In this document: in pieces, positions 20,348 through 32,644 of the stretch | How positions within the stretch are numbered: position 1 is the first letter of the stretch | How the letters are laid out: each line of letters starts with the position of its first letter | Position numbers and translations under genes: made by a program | Source of the DNA: Peromyscus leucopus | Taxonomy: Eukaryota; Chordata; Mammalia; Rodentia; Cricetidae | Direction: 5' to 3' | Length of the DNA stretch: 64,000 nucleotides | NCBI RefSeq assembly: GCF_004664715.2 | Contig: NC_051063.1 | Coordinates: forward strand, 66,855,518 to 66,919,517 | The notes under the pieces: model-generated | Database searches by the model: none | Told to the model about the DNA's origin: nothing | Seen by the model: only the letters and a program-made list of their open reading frames with translations

Positions 20348-21015
20348 GTTATGGCTTAAATATGAAATGACCCCCAAGTCTTGTATGTTGAAGGCTTGGG
20401 CCCCAGCTGGTGGTGTTACTGAGAAGTTATTGGGGGTGGCTAGAAAGATGGCTCAGCAGGAAGGCGGTGCTAGAAAGATGGCTGGGGGTCCTAGAAAGAT
20501 GGCTTAACATTTAAAAGCACCTACTACCTCTATAAAGGACTCAAGTACCCACACTGGGAGATTCACAGCCATCTGTAACTCCAGCTCCAGAGGATCTGGT
20601 GCCCTCCTCTGGTCTCCATGAGCACCTGTACTCATGAGTACATACCCACCTGTGCACACACACAATTTTAAAAATATTTATATTTTTAAAGCAGTTATCA
20701 GACATGAGGACTCTGGCTTAGACAATGAGATTCCTCTGTAGGTCACTTTTGATGGCACTATTGGGAGATGTGGGAATTAGGAATTGGGACTAATTAGAAG
20801 AGGTAAATCCTTGGGGTCTGCTTTTGAAAGCTATAGCTTGCCTTCATAGCATACCCAACAACCCTGTGTGTCTCTAGCTCTCCTTCTTCCCTGTCCCCCT
20901 CCTCCTCTCCCTCCTTCCTCAGCATGCCTTTGTCTTTGTCTCTCTGTCTCCCCCATCCCTCTTCCTGGCTGCCATGATATTTCCAACTGTCACAGACTTA
21001 AACAACGGAGCTAGC
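20348..21015 (+). mobile_element. MLT/MaLR-type LTR interrupted by SINE
   Basis: Start region 'tgttatggcttaaatatgaa' and 'ccccagctggtggtgttact' and later 'gttgccttcatag'-like and pyrimidine-rich parts fit an old MaLR LTR. A B3-type SINE with a rearranged head is inserted at about 20436-20690. Similar LTR-like copies are at 30873 and 56388. End point is uncertain. Confidence 0.5.
20436..20690 (+). mobile_element. B3-type SINE with head present three times
   Basis: The body is a normal B3-type SINE: 'cacagccatctgtaactcca', 'gctccagaggatctggtgcc', 'ctcctctggtctccatgagc', ending in a CACACA and A/T-rich tail. The head word 'ctagaaagatggct' occurs three times (20440, 20470, 20491) instead of once. 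Short duplication agttat may flank the whole unit. Confidence 0.75.
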
Positions 21016-22669
21016 ATCCACTGAAACCTCTGAGGCCAAAAGTCTTTAACTCATTCCACTCCAGTGTCCTGTCACCATGGCAGGAAGGTGAATGACTATA
21101 TATCAAGCACTTATTATATATATGTCAGATACATAGAAATCCTGATCTTCATCAGAACCCAGGTGCAGGCAAGACAACACAAGAGTGTCCTCTTAAAGTA
21201 GGGCCTTGTCTACTCCAGGAGTCAGGAGACCTGACCACTCTGCTGTGGGGAAACATGGGCCTCTGCCTCAGGTACCCCCTGCAGATGAGCCCTTCCCCTG
21301 GCCTTCGGGGTTTGGGAGCCCTGACTTTCAGAACGTCCTGTGATGTAAGAGACAGAATCCTCTGCCTTGAAGGGGCTTGTGCACTCAGGGAATGGACAAC
21401 AAACAGAGACGTGAGCCGCACGGGTAGCGTGATAAACAGCAGGATGTACCAAGGAGAGAAAATCAAGCAGGAAGGAAAGCTAGAAAGGAAGCGGGAGGGA
21501 GGGGCACTCGTCTGTGGACAGATGGGGAAGTTCTCTCTTGCACACTCCCTGAGGACAGGTCCACTCCTGTTCCTGAAGCTGTGTCCACTGGCCACCTCCC
21601 CTCCTCTCTGATTCATATAAAACTCTGGATCCTAGTTCAGCCACTCTTGAATTTCCTTGTTGTCTGGCTGCAGGGCACGTCTTCTCTCCACCCCCTCCCC
21701 CAGCTCCTTGTTCCTCCCTGTACTTCTGGATGTCCCTTTGAAATCCCTGGCTCACCATTTCTGCTGTGCATGATTTCTGCACACTGTATCCTCGGTACTC
21801 CACCTCAGACACATCCTTGCTTCCTTCATGCTCTCATCAGGCCCTCCCCCTCCTATAGTGCTTTGCCGAACTCCCAGAGCCAGCAGGCTCTGGAGGATCC
21901 ATGCATTAAGTCATGCGCTAAACTGGGCTCTTATTCCGGTGAAGCCCTCCCAGAGATGGAGGCCTTTCCCAGGACTGGCTAATTCCTAGAGCCAATGGCC
22001 ACTAGAGCAGCCTTGTCATGGGCAAACCAGCCAATCCCTAACCCACAGCCCCAGCCACCTCCTCAGTGAGCTCTCATTCGGGGCCACTGTCCCCCTGTCC
22101 TACTCAAGGGCAGTTCTGCGCCTCAGAGCCCCACTAAAATGACCAAGACCCCCAACTGTAAGTCTCTCCATTCCATCCCCACAGAGACTACTTCCTCTGC
22201 CTCTGAACCAATCCTGAGGTTCCCCTATGGGGCTTCCTCAGTGTGACACACATCTCTTCAGAACTGTGAGTACAAGCTATCTTTTCAGCACCCACAGCCT
22301 CCTGATCACTTGACTTCCTCACATCACTGTAGTAATAAAACCTACATTGTGAATCAACCTACACTAGATGTCAGGTCGACACCACCATCAGTTAAGATGG
22401 CAACTCCCACATGCTGATGCATCTGGAGGACTTGGTTGGATAGTGTCTCTGCTACATAAGGCTCTGATTTCCATGGGCTAGCCTGGGCTTCTTTTTCTAA
22501 GACAGGAAGATCAGAGATTGTACACCTCTGAGAATCTGATGTCTCCCATGAGTGTGTTACATGAGAAAAACAGACAGACACACTTGCAGCTTTCCAAGAA
22601 TAACCAATAAATTCATAGGCTACATCAGTTTCATTGTCTGCAGTTTTCCAAGTAGTCCCAGTTTCCCAT
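21016..22669. other. No recognised feature
   Basis: Overlapping open frames on both strands at 21152-21982 (up to 154 codons) are GC-rich chance frames without domains. A pyrimidine-rich area lies just upstream at about 20875-20965. Nothing else recognised. Confidence 0.45.
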
Positions 22670-22955
22670 GACAGCTGTGTTAGTATTTTGGCCCGCCCCT
22701 TGGGGACCCTCCCTGTGCATCCTGATGTAAAGCCTACTTTAAGAGAAAATTCCTCCTTCCCCTCTTTCTCTCTTTTCTCTCTATTCCCATAAGGTTCTCT
22801 CTCTCTCCCTCCCTCCCTCTCTTTCTCTCTGCCCTCTCTCTTCTTCCCACCAAATAAAATTTCACTGAGCGCTCTCTGCATGGCTTCTCTGCCTCTCACC
22901 CACCATGAGGTACCTTGGCACTACCTGCCAAAGCCTCCCATACGCCATATCATAA
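22670..22955 (+). mobile_element. Possible LTR end (ERV-type), family unknown
   Basis: Features of an LTR 3' half: a long pyrimidine-rich tract (about 22755-22845), then 'ccaaataaaatttcact' (polyadenylation signal) and 'cgctctctgcatggcttctc', then 'ccatgaggtaccttggcac'. This resembles R/U5 regions of rodent endogenous retroviruses, but start, end and family are not established. A 181-codon minus frame across it is a product of the pyrimidine tract. Confidence 0.35.
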
Positions 22956-24204
22956 CAAGCTGGCCATTGGTGGACTTGGCTTCTTTTATTCCACACTTAA
23001 TTAGTGGTACTCTCAGGTCACATTAACACTTCACCAAAATGCATAAATATTCATATAAAGTAACTAAGGGTTAAAGAGGCTGTAGTGTGCAAAGAGTTTT
23101 ACTTCTGGTCAGGGGGACCATAGAAGGAATCTTAGAACCAGAATGCTGAGCCGTTCTGGCACAAGTGTCAGGTGCAGATACGGATCGGAAACGGGCTGAG
23201 TGATGGGCAGGAGAAACAGCTCAAACTGGAGCCCAGGGGCAGAGGCAGCAGTCCTTTGCTGGGGCAGCTTTCCTGGAAAAGTCTGGTGATAGGTGACCCA
23301 GGCGACCAGTTAGAATGCCTGAACATGTGTGTCTTGGGGTGCTCCTTCTTTATACTTCCAGGTGAGGGGGTTCCATCTGGCATGGTTGATAAGCACATGT
23401 GACCAGTGGTTTGGTATCTTTTTAGGTGTTACTGTGTATTGGCAAGCGTTCTAAGTTTGTACCACCTGCTGTGATGGCAGATGGTGGCTGTTTACTCATA
23501 TAAATAAGACATAGACTCATTCTTTCTTGGCATTCATACTCAGAACACAGAAACTCTGGTCAAAAATTGCTGCATTCTCAAATGGAGTCATCTAGGCTGT
23601 GTGCAGCCTGAACACTGATGTTCCATAAAACAAGGGTGACGTGAATCCAGCCCCACATGGTTTCCTCAATGTCACACAGTCACTTCAGCATTTTAGGGGT
23701 CAAAGTGAGTCACATGGTGCCAATATCAGGCTGTGTCCTGCTCTAAATTACTTTATATGGTCTAAACAGTGATTTTTTTTCAGGCTGGACCTTGGCCTGA
23801 AAGACTGCAATTTATAAGTAACTTTTGACTCCATTTTGAGGGTGGAGGATGACTGCACTCCTGATATGTGCATCAAGGACCAACAGGCAGAGAACCTGGG
23901 ACTGCAGCTCAGTTCAACTGTCTGCTCTTGATGTGCTTTTTCAAGCACCGTCTGACCATCCGCCTGCTTGCCCATCTGGACCTGGTCCTGCCCTTTCATC
24001 TCAGCCACTGGTTACATCTTTGCTCTCCCTCTCCTGTGGCCTGATCTGTACAGCAGGAACTTCTTCACTGGCTTAAGTTCCTTGTCAGTTCAGACTGTAT
24101 ATGTGTTTTTGATCATCCCACTTCTGAACCTGTTGAACTCGGCTACAGCCTTTTTAGCTTACATTTATTCTACAACTCACAACTATACAGAAAGAGATGT
24201 AAAT
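22956..24204. other. No recognised feature
   Basis: Unassigned. Could include internal sequence of the element suspected at 22670, but I see no gag, pol or env motif. Confidence 0.4.
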
Positions 24205-24207
24205 AAG

Positions 24208-24259
24208 ATGATGGATGGATGGATGGATGGATGGATGGATGGATGGATGGATGGATGGA
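24208..24259. repeat. (GGAT)n tetranucleotide repeat
   Basis: About 12 uninterrupted ATGG/GGAT units. Confidence 0.97.
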
Positions 24260-24508
24260 AGGAAACTTACCAGGTACTATGTTATATGTGATATGAGAGT
24301 TAATATTAGTAATTACGACTGGTATAAAAGAACCTGCATTCGCCTCAACTAGGCTTCCAAGGTAGGCAGGATTATCTGGCAAATTATTGCCACTAAAATC
24401 ACAGCATTTAATGGCATAGCACACACATGATACAAGACCAGCCATACTCTGGGCTAGAGAGTTTATTTCACCTCTATGCACAGAACAGAGAAAAACACGG
24501 CCAAGGAG

Positions 24509-24819
24509 GGGGCACTGTTGTCACCAAAGTCCCTGGAGTGCATCAACACACTCTGAGCTGGGGACACTGTGGTCACCAAAGTCCCTGGAGTGTATCAACA
24601 CGCTCTGAGCTGGGGACACTGTGGTCACCAAAGTCCCTGGAGTGTATCAACATGCTCTGAGCTGGGGACACTGTGGTCACCAAAGTCCCTGGAGTGTATC
24701 AACACGCTCTGAGCTGGGGACACTGTGGTCACCAAAGCCCCTGGAGTGTATCAACATGCTCTGAGCTGGGGACACTGTGGTCACCAAAGCCCCTGGAGTG
24801 TATCAACACACTCTGAGCT
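24509..24819 (+). repeat. 52-bp minisatellite, six copies
   Basis: Units begin at 24509 (51 bp), 24560, 24612, 24664, 24716 and 24768. Each reads ggggacactgtggtcaccaa, then agtccctggagtgtatcaac, then acgctctgagct, with few changes (agtccc/agcccc, acacgc/acatgc/acacac). The array is very homogeneous, suggesting recent expansion. The unit length is not a multiple of three, so frames rotate between copies. Confidence 0.97.
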
Positions 24820-26606
24820 TTGCTCTCACACTTATCAAGTCAGGTCCTCCTGTTTGTTTTTGTGGGAGCTCCAACGCTCCTGTGTCCCAGACACCAAGAT
24901 CCCTGTCGTCTCTCTCACCCCACCTCACTTCACACCCCCAGTTACTCCTGTGGATCCCATGGATCCCAGCAGACTGTGTTGCTCTATGCCGTAAGAACTG
25001 TCACCTTCCAGCTTCCGCCTAATCCTCAATTCCATTTTCTAAAGCAACAGTCAGCATCCTGCACACCAACTCTTTCCTGCTAGGATACTGAGTGGTGTTC
25101 ACAACTAACACTGAAAAGGTATCAATGTAGTAAAATTTCCTTGGGTTTAAAGTAAGTATGGATGGATGCCATCCTGGTGCTCTCTGGGTGCTCACAGGAC
25201 TGGTACTGTGCCCTTGGCTGTAAGCACCTCACCTAGGGACTCTAGGGATGAGGGGCTGCCAGGAGGCTGCCAATTCCAGGAGAGAAGAGCTAACAGTCTG
25301 TCAGCTACCTTCATCCTGAGATCCTCATCTCCTAAATGTGGGCCCAGGCAGAGTCTGTCCTCCAGTTCTTGTCTCAGACAATGACCCCTTTTGGTACAGG
25401 GCTTAGCTGCCAGACTACCAGGCTCTGCTACTCAAACACTCCCTCCAGGAGATCAGGACACTCTGGCTGATACCATTGGGGTTGGCTATCCATGCACATA
25501 ACAGGCACTTGAATTTCATATCACTGTCAGATCCACGCCCCATCGGGCTCTGTTTTCCACATGTGTCACCTGTGAAGAGAGTCCTCTCGTTTCTGCACAC
25601 AGCGTGCTGGCGAAGCAATAGGCATGTGCGCCAGAAGGACAGTAGTCTCCTGTCCTCTGGGTTCAGGAACGTTAACCAGCCTCAGCCCTGTTACTTACAT
25701 GGGCATCCAGTCCCATCTCCCACTTGCTTTAAAGAGAATGAATAAGTGTATCTGAGATTGATGTAGCTTCTTTGACAACAATGACAACTAGCTGGATGGT
25801 TTGCACAAAAGAGCCCAACCTCTTAACATTCCCATAGACTTGAAATCTGACAGAGTTTCTGAAGAGCCAATTCCCCTGGGAGTGCTTGATAAAGATCCTT
25901 ACTTGCCTCTTAGTTCCTGACCACTGGCATCATTCACTGACTTGAGATAGCATCATTCCAACATATTCCATGAGGATCTCTGCATATAACATCCCCTCAT
26001 CTCTGTGGGTCTCAGCATATAAGAACAGCAGCTGTGTTCTGTTAAAAGTACACCTGCTCTAACTGTTCCATCTTAAATGTAAATGTAGAATAAAAAAAAT
26101 CTGCAAAGAGCTTGTTTCTAAATAAAGTCACATTCATACATGCCAGAAACTAGAATGTCAACACTGGTCGTGGAGAGGGACACAGCCTAACCTGCAGAGG
26201 AGGGCTGCAGAATGACAGGCAGTGCCTTGATACAGAGTGTGAAGACTGTGGTGTGGGTGCTGGCAAAGTCAGGGCACTCCTCTGTCTGCCTACTCCCTGT
26301 CAGAAGCCTCCTCCTGCAGCCCTGGAGAAAGTCTGGGGAGCCAGGTAAGCTCTCGTCCTGAAAGAGCTAGGTTTAGAAGAGGATTTCTTCTTTTTGCTAG
26401 TAAGACATGGGTGGAAAAAAAACAACAAAAAATACCTTTGCTTAGCAGCTCCAGGAACTGCTACTGAAGTTGAAGAACCCAACCCTTCACTGTTTTTCAC
26501 ATGGCTAGAAATATGTATTTTAAAATAGCCACTGCATTAATGTGGATTCTTTTTAATCACTCCCAATAGAAATAGCCCCTTTTTAAAGCATCACCACTCT
26601 ATCTGA

Positions 26607-26608
<2 letters not shown>
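24820..26608. other. No recognised feature
   Basis: Unassigned; open frames below 90 codons on both strands, none recognisable. Confidence 0.5.

Positions 26609-26658
<50 letters not shown>
26609..26658. repeat. (CA)n microsatellite
   Basis: Uninterrupted AC dinucleotide of about 50 bases. Confidence 0.97.
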
Positions 26659-28540
26659 CAGCCCCTACAAGGAATGTGGTGAAGAGGCCACTGCAAACAC
26701 ATAACACCAGGAAACAACAAGATACTCTCTTACTGAAGTCTAACAAAGGAGTAAATGAAGGGCCTCCCAATCCTGGCTTTCCTGGGGTGTCTAATGGAGA
26801 AATTGTTAAGTCCACCTCTGGCTTCCATGCTATGAACCAAAAAGCAAACGAACAAGTTCTCTAAAGAATTCAATTGAGCTTTATATCAAGAGCATTAAAG
26901 TTCAGTGTCTGTATAGAAAAATGCCAACACCAGTTTCCAGAAGAGGAAGGAGACATCAAAGTGTCAGAAAAAATTACATCTCTAAGTCCCTGATAAAAAG
27001 AGACATGATAAAAATGATGAGGGCACTATTTTTTGAATTGTCTTTGCTAAATGTTCTCAGCAATTGGATCAGAATGGATCAACATACTCTTACCAGACCC
27101 TTCTCTGGTTCTAAGGGTCAGCGCTTGGTTCCCTCAGTTGTCAAAGACCAATCATAGACATTTTATTGACAAACCACAACTTAAACAAAGGCCTAGAGAA
27201 ATCTTGCTAAGATTGTCTTTGGAATTCACAGGTATTTCCAAGTTGATATGAATAATTCAACGGGTAAAAGTTATATTTAAGTCAAATAACTCAGTTATAG
27301 AGTACAACTAAGACCATGTAAGGTAGAGAGAGACACCAACTAAACAGGAAGTAAAGACAGATTCAAATGACCAAGATGGCAGTTCAGAGAAAGGAAGAGA
27401 GAGAGTGTGAGAAAGGGGCTAGAAGATAACAGAGCACAGCGTTCAGAGGAGGGATGCCCAGCTGGGGATAAACTTGGAAACCAGACCAAGTTAAGACAGC
27501 AGTTAACTAAATCACACAGCACACAGACCAACTGTACCTGACAGAGCCCAACTAGCACTTGAGACGTGAGAGCGTCTGCGCACTGCTCTATATTGCAGAG
27601 ATCAGTCACAGCCAGGCTCTCCTGCTGTCCCATTTCAGCTAAATGAAGCATCAGGAGATGGTAAGAGAGGCTGTGTGAGAGTAAATAGTCCACAGAGTGA
27701 TGAAAGGCTAATATAAAACCCATTCATTCTGTTGTTTATCACATTTGACAAGAAATTGAATGCGATGAAACAGAAATTGTCACAAAAGAAACACATTTCA
27801 TTAGAGGGAAGAAGCTTAACACATCCCTAGAACAACTCATCTGCCCATTTTCAATTTCTACTGAGATCTTTGCAGAAGTTATAGTGAGAGAGAAGGAACA
27901 AATTTGGAGTTTCAATGAATTACGAGATTTCAGGGGTGGAAGAGAGTGGGTAAAACTTGACAGGGAGACACCATATGCAACAGAGGCCAATGGGAGACCC
28001 AACAAACCATCCACAGACTCAGCCCTCAGAAGACATCAGAATGAGATATTTACCCAAATTGTTCAGGGAGGCAGGAACTTTGCAAATTAAAGGACACTGG
28101 ATAATGAGGAAACGGGATCACATGGAATTTGTTAAAGCTTCATTGCCAAGGCTACTGCACCACTGCTCAGAAAAGGAACAATAGACTGTACCATAACTGA
28201 GAAAGGTTCTATTTGCCAGGTGATTAGATGTGGATTTGCACGCAAATTGTCTCTTAAGACAAATTTCAATTTTCACCAAGTATGTCAGGAGAAAAATCCC
28301 ACCCAACACCAAGGTGGAACCTTAGTCAAATTCAGATGCCAGGATTTGGAAACCCAAACCATCAGGATTTACAAAGTGTTGTCCTTAGGAAACACAGGCT
28401 CACAGGGTGCTCACAAGTTGCAAAGAATTTGCTCTTAAATTGTGTTTGGTAAATTGAAACTGCGAGAACAAGAAAAACTGTACCCCAGACTTCTTGTAAA
28501 ACAATGGAAGACAAGAAACTCCAAAAATGCTGGACTTCAT
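26659..28540. other. No recognised feature
   Basis: Unassigned; AT-rich. A 127-codon minus frame (27340-27723) and several shorter frames have no recognisable domain. Confidence 0.45.
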
Positions 28541-29062
28541 TTGGTTGGTAAGTTGGCTGACTATTTAGTTGGTTGATTATTTGATCAGTTGGTAGATTGG
28601 TTGGTTGACTGATTGGTAGAGCAGTTGGTAGGTTTTTGTTTATTGGCTGATTGGTTGTTTGTTATATAGTTTGGTGGGTAGGTTGATTGCTATATTGGCA
28701 GGGGTGTTGGTAGCCTAGTTAGTAATGAGGTTGATTATTTAATTAGCAAATCAATTGGTGGATGGGTACATTGGTTGACCATTTGTTTGATAGGTTGATG
28801 AACTGTAGGGTTGCCTTCTAGATTTATAGGTTAGCAGAACTGGTTTTTGGTTGGCTGCTTGGTAGGGTACTTGGTGGGTGAATTGATTGGTTGGTGGATT
28901 AGTTAATTGGTTAATTGGTTGGTTGCTTAAGTGGTTAGTTGTTATATCAGTTGGTTGTTGGTAAGTGGGTTAGTTGCTCATGCTTGGTAGGTCTGAGGAC
29001 TGATGTATTTCTTGGTAAATTTGTAAGTTGGTGGCATGGTTGGTTAGTTTGTTGGTAGGGTA
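28541..29062 (+). repeat. C-poor degenerate TTGG/TTGA tract
   Basis: Over about 520 bases the plus strand is built from variants of ttggttgg, ttgattgg, ttggtagg and gttggtag, with very little C. It is too degenerate for a young microsatellite and too patterned for ordinary sequence. It looks like an old, expanded TTGG repeat. Confidence 0.85.
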
Positions 29063-30289
29063 CTTATTAGGAAGTCAAAGCTATGCTCATGTCTCTATGG
29101 GCTAAGGTGGTCTCTATTATATCTACAAGTTCCAAGGAGTACACTCCAAAAATTCCATTTAGAATTATGGCTAGATGTCTCTTGGCAACAAGCAAATACA
29201 GTCACATTTTAGGGCTCTAAGGAGACCTATAGTCAGCTTAGCCTGGCCTTCATTTGCTTGAAGTGAATCCTGCTTTAAAGGACAACAGGATTGGAGGAGA
29301 CATGAGGACTCTAGTGGCCTCAGAAAATACTTCTCCATGACACACCAAACCATGTCCAGTTGGTCTCCTTTGTGAGCCACACATCATTCCAGTTTCCAGC
29401 ACAGACAGGCACCTGCACACCCTCACAGCAATGTTGAATGGAGAGGGACAGGTGGATTTCTCCAACAGCAAAGACAGAAGGGGAATCCCCTCCACACTTT
29501 GAGCAATACTCCTGGCCAAAACTCACGCTGCAAACATCCCCCAAGCACTTGATGGCCACACTCAAAATGCACCAACATCAGTCACCTGGAAACCCTTTGT
29601 CCTGATTTCCAAAGAACAGCATGCTGCACCTGGACCATCCCAGACCACCACCTTGTCCTTGTTCATCTAGCAGGAATAGGAAGTACATGCTACTGCCATT
29701 CTGACCCATGTCATCAAGTGCAAAGTTTTCCTAAAAGGCTGAATAGAAGCCACCTGTAAAGTATGCCCATTCATAAACCACCATAACAAGTGATTAAATG
29801 GTGCTGTATTTGTTCCATTGGGGCAACACAGAGCCTTTGCCGTGGCATTGGCTGTTAGTCACTGATGTGGAGCTGGGAGGAGATTTAGCAGTTAGGATAT
29901 CACCAGCTGCTTGAACAGGGCAGAACCCTTGCATTCTATCTTCCTTTCTCCAAATGATGACAGTGCTGAGAACTGTTCATACCCTGGTTGGTTTTTTGAT
30001 TGTTAAACTTAACAGTAGCTCACACCAAGATCCAGAAATCACAGGATCTCAAGAACACAGTATAGAGATGATATAAGTGCAAACTCAGAGTGTGTGCCTG
30101 AGCCCCCATACACCTCCACAGACTCTCACAGATATGGTAGAAGAGGGGCCACTTCCCAGAGAAATCCCCCACACACATTGTCCCTCCAGGGACAATGGAG
30201 CCCAGAGGATCTACAGAGTGCTGGGTCTTTCCTGGTTACCAGTTTCCAGATATCAGTTGACTATAACCAAGAGTCCCAAGCTTGGTAAT
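29063..30289. other. No recognised feature
   Basis: Unassigned. A cysteine-rich 81-codon minus frame (29320-29565) was considered and not called. Confidence 0.45.
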
Positions 30290-30420
30290 TTTAAACCACA
30301 GAAATTCTTCATCACACTTCTGGAGATCAAAAGACCAAAATGAAGGCATTGGCACGACTGACTCCTTGCAGAGACCCAGAGGCATGATCTGACCCTGCCT
30401 CTCTCCTGTCTAGAAGCTGC
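30290..30420. mobile_element. Fragment of old mammalian dispersed repeat
   Basis: Words 'accacagaaattcttcatca', 'cacttctggagatcaaaaga' and 'aaatgaaggcattggca' follow the order of a widespread mammalian repeat ('cagaaatttattctctcac', 'agttctggaggctagaagtc', 'aaatcaaggtgt'). I do not name the family. Confidence 0.45.
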
Positions 30421-30444
30421 TGGCCACTCTGGTTGCTCCTTTGT

Positions 30445-30866
30445 AACATGACTCTTAAAAGGTCTTATAAATTAAAAAAAAAAAAACTGGAGCCAAATAT
30501 TGGGGTGAAAACAAAGATCAGAGAAGCAGAACAAACCACAGCCACAAGTTCTTACCTCTATGAAATCCTCAGCCTCAAGAGAGAGACTTCCTGTTTACTC
30601 ACGCCTTATATACCTTTCTGTGGCCTACCATCTTCTTTCCTTCCTAGTGCTAGGATTAAAGTTGTGTGCCTCCATGCCCGGTTCTGCTCCCAGTGTGGCC
30701 TTGAACTCACAGAGATCTGGATGGCTCTCTGCCTCCCGAATGCTAGGATTAAAGGCATGTGCTACCACTGCCTAACCTCTATGTTTAATATAGTGGCTGG
30801 CTTTTTCCTCTGATCCCCAGGCAAGCTTTATTGGGGTAAACAATTTATCACCACATTCCTTGACCT
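30445..30866 (-). mobile_element. Rodent ERVK-like LTR with embedded B1 sequence
   Basis: On the minus strand it has 'aataaagcttgcctggggat', 'cactatattaaacatagagg', two B1-like stretches ('gcacatgcctttaatcctag' and 'cacacaactttaatcctagc'), 'aaggtatataaggcg' (TATA-like) and an A-rich end area. The order matches a common rodent LTR that carries B1-derived sequence. A related copy is at 41335-41800. Confidence 0.5.
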
Positions 30867-30872
30867 GTGTTA

Positions 30873-31165
30873 CAGTTTAAATATAAGCTATCCCCCAGCC
30901 TCGTGTTTACACACTTGTCCCCAAGTGGTGGCACTGTTTAGAAGAAGTAGATAACTGGAGGATGGGCCTTGAGGTCCACAGCCTGGGCCTGGTTTCTTGT
31001 CCTGTCTCTGCTTCTGGTTCTGCTGTTCACCCCTCCCTTCTACCCCTCAGCTGTGAGCTGTTCCCTCCGCCATGCTTCACTCCATGAGTGACTGAATAAA
31101 CCTCTTCTCCTTACAGCTGCTTCTTTTGCTATTTTGGTCACAGCAAAGAGCAAAGGAACCCATTC
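30873..31165 (+). mobile_element. MLT/MaLR-type LTR
   Basis: Landmarks: 'acagtttaaatataagct', 'ccccaagtggtggcactgtt', 'gatgggccttgaggtccaca', 'ccatgcttcactccatgagt', 'aataaacctcttctcctta', 'ttggtcacagcaaagagc'. This is the same general LTR type as at 20348 and 56388. Confidence 0.6.
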
Positions 31166-32644
31166 ATCAGGGAGCACATCACTCAACCCTCTGTCTCTGT
31201 CATTCTGTATTGGGCCTTGCCTGATCTAAACTCAACACAGTTTCATCTTGAGATTCGTATGTGAATCCACCTGCAAGGACACTACCTACAAATCAGCATC
31301 ATGTTCACAGCTACTAGGGTTTCAGACTTAGGCGTGTCTGTCGTGGGAACACTGTTCAGCCCACTACGGCTGGCTTTTAAACATATGCAGACAAAGACAT
31401 GGATGAGTTCTCTTACCTTCTGGTGTCTGCTCAAGTAATTGCCTTTGCCTCTCCAAAGGGCCAAAGGCAGCAGGATTTTGTCCTTTACCTCAGTCTAGCA
31501 AAAGTATATCTTAGGCAGCAGCTCTCCACTTGGTAATGGACCAAAGCTCAGAGGGAAATCATTTAGAATGTTGATATTGAAACTCTTGGTGGAGGCAGGA
31601 GTCTTAGAAAAGGAGTGTTAGAGAAGATTCCCACACACACACACAATGAACAGCACCTGGAAAAAGCAAGACAGAGCTCTGGCCTTGACATGACTGTGGG
31701 GCAGGTCATAGCTGGCCATGCCTGGATAGACAGGACCTGTCATTTCTCCCAGCAGGTAGTTGCTCATCACTGCCTCTGCTGGTTCAGCTCCCTGGTTCAT
31801 TCTAGAAACATGTGGGTGGAAGAGAAAGAGCGGAAAGTCTGTGCCCTGCACCCTCAGCAGGACCCTGGAGTCTCTCCTGGGTATACCGAGGCTGCAGGTA
31901 TAGTTTCACCTCATGAGTCCATTCTCAAATGTCTCAGAAAAACTCAGTTAAGGTGGACCAATGCCACTACAATGTTTAATCTTTACACTGTGACATGGAG
32001 ATGGGTATGACTCGAACAAAAAGTCCCTGGATGGCCTGCTTCAAATCTTCACAAATAAACAATATGGAAGGATAATCTGATACACAGTATAGCAGAAACA
32101 AGCTTAGTTCCCAGTTCTTCAAACACTTGTGCCAAGCTCTCTGCTAATGTGTCTGCGAACCTGTGTTGGGTGGGAGGTTTAAGCAAAGACAGGTGGTCAG
32201 ATTGACTTAAGAAACAGAAGATCTGAACCTGTGATTGTCACATCAGTATGGAAACTGCAAGGCCCCCAGCTTCTGATGCACAGGGTCACAAGTGAAATAC
32301 AGTGGGGTGCAGCAAGAATGAGGTTGCCCCGACAATGCTGTTGCTACTAGCATGGGGGCCACATGATGCCATGTTCCCAAGAAACAACGGTCCTAGCTGC
32401 CTGGTGTCACTAATAAATGAACCCATATTCAACATTAAGAGATAGAATTTAACTCATCACCACGAGTAAGACCAAAAGGCATGAACACTGGGACGTTTCA
32501 TGTCCTCTGTATCTGGAGAGAACATGTGGGCTCCTTTGAAAGTAATGTCTAATATATGCTAAAGCAGTCTTGTTGAAGAAGGAACAAATTAGTAAATAAA
32601 TGAAGCCAAGGACACTGCCCTCCTGAAAAATCACAAGGGTTGTA
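31166..32644. other. No recognised feature
   Basis: Unassigned. A 131-codon plus frame (31615-32010) has no recognisable domain. Confidence 0.5.

Noticed and set aside
22354..22899. 181-codon minus-strand open frame
   Set aside because: Its N-terminal third is an Arg/Glu-rich translation of a pyrimidine tract; the remainder has no recognisable domain.
24509..24819. Regularly spaced repeats reminiscent of a CRISPR array
   Set aside because: Units are contiguous 52-bp copies with no unique spacers, in a mammalian genome; it is a minisatellite.
29320..29565. Cysteine-rich 81-codon minus-strand frame with a vague scavenger-receptor-like look
   Set aside because: Cysteine spacing does not fit a complete SRCR domain, neighbouring frames are closed and there is no splice context; probably chance.
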